From NCBI GenBank assembly GCA_016839905.1, contig JAEOTJ010000082.1:1-22207 (forward strand): a stretch of 22,207 nucleotides of DNA, given 5' to 3'. A program made the position numbers and the translations under genes. Below, one piece after another: positions 7,759 to 15,800 of this stretch. The notes under the pieces were generated by a model that made no database searches, was not told the origin of the DNA, and worked only from the letters and a program-made list of their open reading frames with translations. Source of the DNA: Promethearchaeota archaeon (GTDB lineage: Archaea; Asgardarchaeota; Lokiarchaeia; Sigynarchaeales; SOKP01). Numbering within the stretch: the first letter of the stretch is position 1; every line of letters begins with the position of its first letter.

Positions 7759-9498
7759 TTAAGTATAATATTTTTTAATTTCTTCTATTACTAAATTAAT
7801 TAAATCTTTGACGTTTTGAATGGGATAAAAAGATACTTTATCTAATAAATCTTTAAAGCGGCTCTCCGGCACTTTTGAAGAGCCAATGAAAAAACCAACT
7901 ATTTTATGACCTTTATTTGCTAATTCCAGCAAGATTTTCTTGGATTTTCCCCAATTATAAATACCAAAATCAGTAATTACAAATATAAGGGTTTTTTTTT
8001 CCGCCTTATTGCATTGAGATAATATATTCTTTAAGGGGAGCACTGTACCTCCTCCTTGATATCTTAATAATTTCCTTTCAGCTTTTCTATAATTAAATGT
8101 CCAATCACAAACATCTGCTCGATTAGAAAAATTTATCACGCTAAATTTAACACCCTTGCTTGCAGCAAAATGAAGCGCTGCGAAAGATGCGACTAAAGCC
8201 GTGTGATAAGGCCCCCTTCCTCTATTTGTTTTTGCTACGTAGTTCCAACCCATAGAACCAGAAGAATCTAACACGATTAATAAATCAGGGATTTGTTTCT
8301 CTTCCAAGTGCCCAGGTCCTTCAGCGTGAGCCCATTTTCGAGTAGTTATATTAGGGATGATGATTGGACTGGTTAATACTGTTTGAATAAAATCCAATTC
8401 TTCAATTGGATCTCCAATACGCCATACTTCGGGATAAATGGGAACTTGTCCTCCTGGTTTTTCTTCATAAATTCGAATTTCAATGAGATTTTTGGCTAAA
8501 CCTCGATACCAAGTGGCTAAAGGGTTTCCATCTATCAGAAGACCAGCTTGCCCGGCAGGAGCACCAAACTCTGAGTAGGGCGTATCTTTAGCAAATTCCT
8601 CCGCTTTACGTCTTAAATCATCATCATTACTTTCTTTTAGCCTATCACCATTCTTATTTTCTAAAGGATTATCCATCGCTTCTAAAACGTCATCTGGTAC
8701 TTCGATTCTCGTTCTACCATCAGGACTCTTTCTTTTAGATTTTCCTTTATCTAAACCTCCACCCGTACCAATTAAAGCGAAAGTATCATTAATGATACCT
8801 TTTAAGTTATACGCAATTCTTGATACTTTTTGTTCCCAAGTCGTCTCATCTTCAAAATCTTTTTGAATAATTTTAGTTACTCGATTAACCAAGGAACTTA
8901 CATTTGTAAAATCATTTTCTCCTGAAATCTTTACATCCCACATTTTTTCATAGGAATGAAACAAAAACTTTGAGAACTCGCTTAATTTAGTCACATCTTC
9001 AGTTTTAAGATGTTCATAGGTTTTTTTTAATTCCCAAGACATTAGATCCGGATATTTTTCATGTAATTTAGTGTCTATGATTAAGTCCGCAAAGATATTG
9101 ACAATAACAGGAGCAAAATTTTGATTGACATGCCTCATTGCTGCCTTTAGCAATTTAGCATTAATGAGACCATCATAAGGAATAACTTGATAATGGGATA
9201 CCTCGTGCATTGTTATTGCGTAGAAATAATCCAGGTATTCATCATCATTCGTGAAAAGAGGTGTATTGGCTAAATTCATTGTTATTTGCCACTTGTGGTC
9301 CGGATCAATATAAAATCCTTCCTTAAGAGTATAATCAAAGACATAACGGGGGGTGTCAAGGGGCGGAAAGTAGAAATCCCTCATTGTTTTACCCCACGCA
9401 ATTCTCGCTAATTCCTTTAACTTTTTCTCTTTCTCTTTTTCTAATTTATTTTTAATTATCTTTCCTTTTCCAGAGGGTTTTTTCTTGGCTTCAATCAA
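7759..9498 (-). CDS. VWA-domain protein with N-terminal HExxH metallopeptidase-like region
   Basis: The 579-aa protein has a Lys-rich N-terminus (1-35), then a region with MHEVSHY (HExxH, His98-His102). About 30 residues later comes NIFADLIIDTKL, whose Asn and Asp residues are placed like the third-ligand segment of DUF2201-type proteins. A charged linker (245-310) leads to a C-terminal von Willebrand A domain with a complete MIDAS: DSSGS (411-415), Thr485 in GGGT and Asp510 in TDFG. It acts most likely as the metal-binding partner of the MoxR ATPase encoded 19 bases upstream. The start is TTG; the nearest G-rich sequence is about 12 bases away, so translation may depend on coupling. Whether the HExxH site is active is unknown. 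No membrane segment was seen. Confidence 0.85.
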   Translation of the reverse strand: MIEAKKKPSGKGKIIKNKLEKEKEKKLKELARIAWGKTMRDFYFPPLDTPRYVFDYTLKEGFYIDPDHKWQITMNLANTPLFTNDDEYLDYFYAITMHEVSHYQVIPYDGLINAKLLKAAMRHVNQNFAPVIVNIFADLIIDTKLHEKYPDLMSWELKKTYEHLKTEDVTKLSEFSKFLFHSYEKMWDVKISGENDFTNVSSLVNRVTKIIQKDFEDETTWEQKVSRIAYNLKGIINDTFALIGTGGGLDKGKSKRKSPDGRTRIEVPDDVLEAMDNPLENKNGDRLKESNDDDLRRKAEEFAKDTPYSEFGAPAGQAGLLIDGNPLATWYRGLAKNLIEIRIYEEKPGGQVPIYPEVWRIGDPIEELDFIQTVLTSPIIIPNITTRKWAHAEGPGHLEEKQIPDLLIVLDSSGSMGWNYVAKTNRGRGPYHTALVASFAALHFAASKGVKFSVINFSNRADVCDWTFNYRKAERKLLRYQGGGTVLPLKNILSQCNKAEKKTLIFVITDFGIYNWGKSKKILLELANKGHKIVGFFIGSSKVPESRFKDLLDKVSFYPIQNVKDLINLVIEEIKKYYT

Positions 9499-9517
9499 TG
9501 ATTCAAACTGCCCCTTT

Positions 9518-11251
9518 TTATTCCTCTTTTTGCATGTATTCTGATTTATCCAATACTTGTCTTAACCTTAAGGCTTCAGAACCTCCCGAGATTTGGATAT
9601 TTACAAGGGATTCGTCTTTTATTCCCGTAACATTAATCTCAATTAATAAATCTTCAGTACGTATTTGTCGCGTTTGTCTCTTACTGAGGGCTTCTTTTAT
9701 ATTCTCATCCAAGTCTGGGAATTCAGAAGCTATCTCTGCCCATACATTTGATTTATTGAGATATTTAAAAACATAATCAGAAACCGTTTGTTTATAGAGT
9801 TCTCGATTACACCAATTAATTAAATCTGCTCGATTGGCGAGATCTAAATTTTCAACTAATTCATTTCGGATTTCTGCTAATTCTTCGATTTGTCCTTTAT
9901 TTGCAACATTTTTTATTCTTGTAGCTAATGTCGAATAATTCTTATTGTTAATAGTTTTAACAAATGGAATTAAATCATGTTTAACAATTAAATCATTTTT
10001 TCCAAATTTTTTCAATTCTGATAAATCAGTGTCCTTAGGCTCACCATTTCTAAATCTTTCGGCAATCTGATAACAGATTTCACGGTTTTTAAAACGCCTT
10101 TGAACTAATTCCATTAAATTTTTTGAAAAAGCATATTTATTTCCCCAAAAGGGGGCTTTATTTAACTCTCTTTCTTGATAGGCTGCTCTATGCGATATAA
10201 TATAGGGAGTAATTGTATTAATGATATTTATATCAATTTTTTCAAGATCTAATAACCAAGTTAAGGCTTTAGAATATCTTAATAGATCTTTGGCAACTCT
10301 AACGCTAAAAATTGAGTCTATTTTATTACACGTATTTTGAGCAGTATTAAAATGGCAACTTGCACATAATCCAGAAGAAGGTTTAAGATCTTCAGTATTT
10401 CCTTTGTTAACTCTATCACATAATGTAAAATCTCGAATTATCGCATGGATATAATTATTTACATTGTTTTCATAGGGAATTTTATTCACGAAATACCATA
10501 TTTCCATTAATTCATCGATGTTTAGAATTTTTGGTACTTGAATGAGCTCGTCCACTCCACTAAATTTCTCATCCTTACCGGCTAAGATTAATTGTAAATC
10601 ATGACTAGCCGGCATTGAAATCGGAATTGATATCCCAAAGCGATCCAAAAACGGATTTGACAACTCAAATGTACCAATATCTTGAGGATTTATCGTAGCA
10701 TAGAGGCAATACTTGCTAATGGTTTCTACTTGATCATAATATTTAATGACTCCTTCGGCAAGAAGCGATAATAGAATGTCTTGAGCATAAGGAGTTAATC
10801 TATTCACTTCATCAATGATTTTCCAGAATTTTTTGATGAATTTCTTCCATTTTACTTCCTCTTCCCCTTGCATCAGTTTACCCAAGTTTAGGGTCCCTAC
10901 AAGCTTTTCTTCAGTTAATTGAGGATGTCCGCGGATTATTGCTTGCTCAATCTTTTTAAGCTCTTTTCCTGTAAACATCCTCCCTAAATATTTCAGGAGG
11001 GTTGTCTTGCCCCCACCATGCCCACCAATTAAAAGCATTGCAGAGTTTGGAACAATAGCATTTAAAACGCATATAGTTATGATTTCTGGAAGTAATTTTA
11101 TCTCGATTTTGTTTTTCTTTTTGCTATTTTCATCATAATATTTTATTTCCAAATTTTTTGAATGGATGAATAACTGATTTGCTTGGATAAGATTGATAAT
11201 TTTCCACACTTTTTTCCGAAGTCTATTCTCCTCTACATTTTTCGTCGTCAT
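9518..11251 (-). CDS. MoxR-type AAA+ ATPase with Cys4 insertion
   Basis: This is an AAA+ ATPase of the MoxR/RavA style, 577 aa from the chosen start. It shows Walker A GGHGGGKT (about 76-83), Walker B FWKIIDEVNR (Asp147-Glu148), sensor 1 ATINP, and the arginine-finger region NPFLDRFG. Between the core and the lid it carries four cysteines at about 278, 296, 299 and 308 (C-x17-C-x2-C-x8-C), a possible zinc or iron-sulfur site. The C-terminal third is helical and unassigned. MoxR ATPases work with VWA proteins to remodel or load metals or cofactors into target complexes. I chose the ATG at 11251: GAGG sits nine bases before it, and TATAAATA (11306-11313) predicts a transcript start near 11283. 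A TTG at 11281 would add ten residues. Confidence 0.88.
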   Translation of the reverse strand: MTTKNVEENRLRKKVWKIINLIQANQLFIHSKNLEIKYYDENSKKKNKIEIKLLPEIITICVLNAIVPNSAMLLIGGHGGGKTTLLKYLGRMFTGKELKKIEQAIIRGHPQLTEEKLVGTLNLGKLMQGEEEVKWKKFIKKFWKIIDEVNRLTPYAQDILLSLLAEGVIKYYDQVETISKYCLYATINPQDIGTFELSNPFLDRFGISIPISMPASHDLQLILAGKDEKFSGVDELIQVPKILNIDELMEIWYFVNKIPYENNVNNYIHAIIRDFTLCDRVNKGNTEDLKPSSGLCASCHFNTAQNTCNKIDSIFSVRVAKDLLRYSKALTWLLDLEKIDINIINTITPYIISHRAAYQERELNKAPFWGNKYAFSKNLMELVQRRFKNREICYQIAERFRNGEPKDTDLSELKKFGKNDLIVKHDLIPFVKTINNKNYSTLATRIKNVANKGQIEELAEIRNELVENLDLANRADLINWCNRELYKQTVSDYVFKYLNKSNVWAEIASEFPDLDENIKEALSKRQTRQIRTEDLLIEINVTGIKDESLVNIQISGGSEALRLRQVLDKSEYMQKEE

Positions 11252-11305
11252 TATTTTAATCCTCAAAAGATTCTTAGGCAATAAAATAAAGTATTTTCAT
11301 TTATT

Positions 11306-11313
11306 TATTTATA
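11306..11313 (-). promoter_or_regulatory. TATA box of the MoxR/VWA operon
   Basis: TATAAATA on the minus strand lies about 58 bases before the chosen ATG. Normal spacing gives a leader of about 30 bases that contains GAGG. It shows that the ATPase/VWA pair probably has its own promoter and is not read only from vapBC. Confidence 0.45.
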
Positions 11314-11385
11314 ATTATTCGATTTAGTCTCATTCAAATTGATTCGGATGACATTTTAACCAATAATAATTTTTTTCAAAGTAGT

Positions 11386-11901
11386 TTAAATACTCTTTAT
11401 TTTTACTTGAAAATCTTGATTATCAAATTCTTCATCGATTTCAAGGATTAAAGGAGATTCAAATACTGGATCTATTCTTTTGTATTTTTTTAAAGCTAAA
11501 ATATTTTTATCATGCGTAGCAATTAAGGGGACTTTTAATCTATCCATGGTTGCTAAAATCAAGGTGTCTCGACCCCCGATTCCTAATGGTGAATATTTCT
11601 TCATTTTTTGAATCACATCAACTAATAATATCGCATCAATGTCAATTATTTGACAATTTTCTGTTGAAATTAAAGCTAAAAGTAAATCTTCTATTGTGTT
11701 TTTATCTAGATCATTGCTCAAATCTGCCGCTTTGTACAAATGATGCGCCACTTCTATCGGTATAATCGAACTTAAAATTATATCCTCCTTAAAAAGAATT
11801 CCATCTTTTTCTGTACCATTGAGCCAATTCTTTACATTCTCATGCTCTATAGCATTAATATCCCAATAATAAATCCAAATCTGAGAATCTATCGTAATCA
11901 T
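11386..11901 (-). CDS. vapC: VapC-family PIN-domain toxin
   Basis: The 171-aa PIN-domain protein has the expected acidic metal-binding residues in order: Asp5 in MITIDSQIWIYYW, Glu in IPIEVAHHL, Asp in GGRDTLILATM and Asp in IATHDKNIL. PIN toxins of this type are ribonucleases that cut selected RNAs when not bound by their antitoxin. It is encoded three bases after the AbrB-type antitoxin, in the classic antitoxin-first order. It is slightly longer than a minimal VapC owing to a charged C-terminal tail (last 25 residues or so). Confidence 0.9.
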   Translation of the reverse strand: MITIDSQIWIYYWDINAIEHENVKNWLNGTEKDGILFKEDIILSSIIPIEVAHHLYKAADLSNDLDKNTIEDLLLALISTENCQIIDIDAILLVDVIQKMKKYSPLGIGGRDTLILATMDRLKVPLIATHDKNILALKKYKRIDPVFESPLILEIDEEFDNQDFQVKIKSI

Positions 11902-11904
11902 GGT

Positions 11905-12138
11905 TTATTCAAACATTTTTTTAAATTCAATTGGTTCTTTGGTTATTCCTTTCAATTTTTCACCAAACTCCTCCGATTTTGAGACGAATTCTTCCATTGA
12001 TGTAGATTTTCGTAATATAATTTTATCATCAAGAACTTGAAAGAGAATTTTCTCACCAGATTTTAGATTGAACATTTTTCTAATTTCAATTGGGATACAA
12101 ATCCTTCCTTTAGCATCTATTTTTGATTCAGCATTCAT
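11905..12138 (-). CDS. vapB: VapB-family antitoxin, AbrB fold
   Basis: The 77-aa protein has an N-terminal swapped-hairpin AbrB/SpoVT DNA-binding domain: SKIDAKGRICIPIEIRKMF, LKSGEKILFQV and KIILRKS. The C-terminal tail (EEFVSKSEEFGEKLKG onward) would bind and block the PIN toxin. Such proteins normally repress their own operon. A dyad lies 26-39 bases upstream of the start. Only a partial Shine-Dalgarno sequence (AGTGAT) precedes the ATG. Confidence 0.92.
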   Translation of the reverse strand: MNAESKIDAKGRICIPIEIRKMFNLKSGEKILFQVLDDKIILRKSTSMEEFVSKSEEFGEKLKGITKEPIEFKKMFE

Positions 12139-12163
12139 TTTTTTTAATCACTTTACTGATCCA

Positions 12164-12177
12164 CTAAGTGAACTTAG
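12164..12177 (-). promoter_or_regulatory. Likely vapBC operator dyad
   Basis: CTAAGT, two bases, ACTTAG form a 14-base inverted repeat; the outer flanks CCA and GGTGG extend it imperfectly. It sits between a TATA-like sequence (TATAAATTTA, minus strand, 12191-12200) and vapB, on the expected transcript start. That is a normal place for a VapB-VapC repression site. Confidence 0.5.
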
Positions 12178-12318
12178 GTGGGAAATCTAATAAATTTATA
12201 GTTAGAAAATTTGATTATTTTTAATTTCCCTTCATCGACAAAAATATTTAAATCATTTGCAGTTTAAATTATAAAAAAAAATAAATAGATAAGTCATTTG
12301 ACTTATAAAATCATATGT

Positions 12319-12435
12319 CTAAGGACCGCCTTCCCCACATCCAGGACCGCTCACGCCTGCAGCAGCCAAACTCAGACCATATGATACAGTTAGTAAAATA
12401 GCTAAAGCAACTATTACTTTTTTATTTAATTTCAA
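12319..12435 (-). CDS. Small predicted secreted peptide, 38 aa
   Basis: The first residues are MKLNKKVIVALAILLTVSYG, then LSLAAA, a plausible signal peptide with an Ala-rich cleavage site. After that comes only GVSGPGCGEGGP. The start is TTG, with AGGTG (12444-12448) eight bases upstream. The final 13 or so codons are much richer in G and C than the surroundings. The mature part would be about a dozen residues with one Cys and many Gly. It could be a secreted peptide, a processed signal or modified peptide precursor, or a truncated remnant of a larger surface protein. The function is unknown to me. The start, ribosome binding site and signal-like segment together support coding, but the size makes this uncertain. 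Confidence 0.5.
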   Translation of the reverse strand: MKLNKKVIVALAILLTVSYGLSLAAAGVSGPGCGEGGP

Positions 12436-12442
12436 CTTTGCA

Positions 12443-12463
12443 ACACCTATAATTATTAGGTGT
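12443..12463 (-). promoter_or_regulatory. Hairpin covering the ribosome binding site of the small peptide
   Basis: In the minus-strand message, ACACCTA pairs with TAGGTGT across a seven-base AT loop (seven base pairs). The 3' arm contains the AGGTG proposed as the ribosome binding site, so folding would hide it. It could also act as a DNA operator dyad. Confidence 0.4.
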
Positions 12464-12467
12464 AATA

Positions 12468-12490
12468 ACTTCTAAAAAGAAGTATTTAAA
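12468..12490 (-). promoter_or_regulatory. TATA box and overlapping dyad of the small peptide gene
   Basis: TTTAAATA (minus strand, 12483-12490) is followed at once by the inverted repeat ACTTCT-4-AGAAGT (12468-12483). Normal spacing would start the transcript near 12461, at the foot of the hairpin over the ribosome binding site. The dyad is placed where a repressor would block the promoter. Confidence 0.4.
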
Positions 12491-12810
12491 GTCATCATTT
12501 TAAAAATAGATCAGATATTTTCTGGATCCTTGGATTAGAAAGTGTAATATCTCATTTAAATTGAAATGAGTAATTATATTTTATTATTTTCTTAAAAAAA
12601 AAATTGATTAAACAGAATATGGAAAGAGTTATTATAAGTGAATCTCGTTTAAATATAATTTTTTCTTTAGGTCTGTTTTTTAAAAATAAATGTAAATCAA
12701 TGCAATTGTAGAAAAACTTATATTATTATCTTCAACTAATTTGTATAATATAAAGATAGCTTTAAAAAAATAAAAGCCTAAATGAAACCTTATCTAATAG
12801 GGAAAAAATT
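12484..12810 (+). promoter_or_regulatory. Promoter region of the giant surface protein
   Basis: This AT-rich spacer holds no gene. A TATA-like TATAATATAAA lies at 12744-12754, giving a predicted leader of about 35 bases. AGGGA at 12799-12803 is seven bases before the ATG and is a usable ribosome binding site. A stem CTCATTT/AAATGAG (12551-12557 with 12564-12570) lies further upstream, with no clear role. Confidence 0.45.
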
Positions 12811-15800
12811 ATGAGATCTTATAGCAAAAATTATTTAGCAAATTGGAGTTCTAAGCTTCTTCTCTTAGGATTTCTATTGGTTTTAATGGTAATTCCATTA
12901 ATGGATAATAATATAAATATTGAAAGCAATAGTAGTTCCCAAACTACAGAAAGGGAGGGTATAATTGAAGTCAAGTCATCGCCCTCTCTCATTTTATCGA
13001 ATGCTACCATAGTTTCGGATGGGTATCTAGGGGGCTATTGGAACAATGATAGCTCCGGTGATCCTTCAGTTGCTGTGGATGGTTCGGGAAACGTGCATGT
13101 TGTATGGGAAGAGGACACTGCTGGTGAATGGGGCACAGATCGGGAGGTAATGTATTGCAATTATACAACAGCTAATGGGTGGTCTAATATCACTGTGGTC
13201 TCTGATGGGTATTCAGGGAGCTATTGGAACGATGGATCCTCCGAAGAACCCAGAGTTGCTGTGGATGGTTCGGGAAACGTGCATGTTGTATGGTCAGATG
13301 GCACTGATGGGGAGTGGGGTACAGATTACGAAATAATGTATTGCAATTATACAGCAGCTAATGGGTGGTCTAATATCACCGTGGTCTCTGATGGTTATTC
13401 GGGGAGCTATTGGAACAATGGATCCTCCGAAGATCCCAGAGTTGCTGTGGATGGTTCGGAAAATGTACATGTTGTATGGACAGATGACACTGAAGGGGAG
13501 TGGGGTACAGATTACGAGATAATGTATTGCAATTATACAGCAGCTAATGGGTGGTCCAATGCCACCGTGATCTCGGATGGTTATTCAGGGAGCTATTGGA
13601 ACGATGGAGAATCCTATAGTTCCTCTATTTTCGTGGATGCCTCGGGAAACGTGCACATTGCATGGGACGATCATACTGATGGTAATTGGGGCACAGATCG
13701 GGAGATAATGTATTGTAATTATACCGCAGCTAATGGGTGGTCTAATGTCACCGTGGTCTCTGATGGATATTCAGGGAGCTATTGGAACAATGATTACTCT
13801 GGTGATCCCTCTATCGCCGTGGATGACTCAGGAAATGTACACCTTACATGGGAGGAGGAAACTAATGGTACATGGGGCGGTGATATAGAAGTAATGTATT
13901 GCAATTATACCGCAGCTTACGGGTGGTCTAATGTCACCGTGGTCTCTGATGGATATTCAGGGAGCTATTGGAACAATGATGACTCCAGGGATCCCTCTCT
14001 TGCCGTGGATGGCTCGGGGAACTTACACCTCGTATGGGAGGATCTCACTAACGGTAAATGGGGCATAGATATAGAGATAATGTATTGCAATTATACTATA
14101 GCTAATGGATGGTCCAATGTCACTGTGGTCTCTGATGGTTATTTAGGAAGCTATTGGAACAATGATGACTCCAGGGATCCTTCTGTTGCCGCGGATAACC
14201 GGGGAAACGCGTATATTGTATGGGAGGATGAGACTAACGGTATATGGGGCATTGATCGGGAGATTATGTATACAAGCTTAGAACTTCCAGAATTCTGGAG
14301 GCTTAATTCTATACATATAGATAATAATTGGTCGTTAACCGCATCTACTTATGGATGGTGTTATGGCGCCGGCACATGGGCAGATCCCTATATAATTGAG
14401 AATGTTATTATTAATTGTGAGGGATCGGGTAGTGGAATCTTTATTGAAAATTCTCAGAACGCCTATTTTACTATTCAGAATTGCACGGTTTATAATTCTG
14501 GCAGTGGTTCAAACGATGCAGGAATTCGTCTAGATAACTCCCGTAATGGTACTTTATATATTAATAACTGCTCAAAAAATGGACGTTTTGGAATCTCTAT
14601 AAATAGCAATAGTCAGAATAACACAATTTCGACAAATATAGTTAATGATAATCAAGATTGGGGAATAAATGTGGATGGTCCATCTAATATAATATTTAAT
14701 AATACTGTTGCTAACTCTCAAACAACTGATCAAGAACACGGAATATACTTTACAGGAAGTTGTATTAATAACTATATCATAAATAATACCATAAGTAATC
14801 ATACTCAAAACGCCATTTATACCTCCGGAGCAAATAGTTTAACTATAGCAAATAATACAATAGATTCAAATAGGGTAGGAATGTATATTGGTTCTTCTAA
14901 TAATTTTGTTCTTTCCGCAAATACATTCACAGATTGTGGATTAGTCTTTTATGGAAATACTTGGGATTTAGATTCACATATAATTTATGACAATAACACT
15001 GTGAACGGAAAACACATTTATTATATGGTTAATCAAAATTATTTAAACACTGCTGATTTTAGCACCCATGGAGCACCAGGTCAGATAGTCCTAGTTAATT
15101 GTAATCATTCACTTATTACCGGATTAAATATTTCTGATACTTCGACGGGTATTCATTTAATTGGTTCTCATAACAATACAGTATCGAATTGTATAATCAC
15201 TTATAATCAAGAGACCGGTATATATATCGAATATAGTGCTAATGATAATACTATTATTAACAACACATTTGATAACAATGGTGATGCTATAGATATTATA
15301 AGATCCGCAAATAGAAATAATATTACAGAAAACATAATAGAAAATAGCACTGGTGCAGGGATTGCTGCCTGGAATTCCTATTCCAATAACTACTTTAATA
15401 ACACAATACGCAATAATGCTGGTTATGGAATTCATATAGAGAGCACTACATCTGATTTCTGGATATACAATAATACAATAAATGATAATGCTGGTATGGG
15501 GATATTTTTCCAAGCTAGTGCAAATAATAGAGTAATAAATAATACTTGTATGGACACAGCAGGCGGATTAGTCCAAAATACGGGTATTTATGTAACCGCT
15601 AGTACAAATATTACAATCTCCCTAAATAAACTTGATAACGCACAAACGGGTGCTTATTTAAACTCAGGGACTAACTGCAATATTACCGATAATACTATGA
15701 TCGGTGGATTTCATGGAGTCCAAATATTTTGGAATAGTCATAATAACACAGTTTATGGTAATACAATATATGGAGGTACTTCTTCTGGAGTGCGTATTGA

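Noticed and set aside
9498..9776. A 92-codon plus-strand frame opposite the ATPase gene
   Set aside because: It is a shadow of the MoxR gene in another frame, with no ribosome site and no family features.
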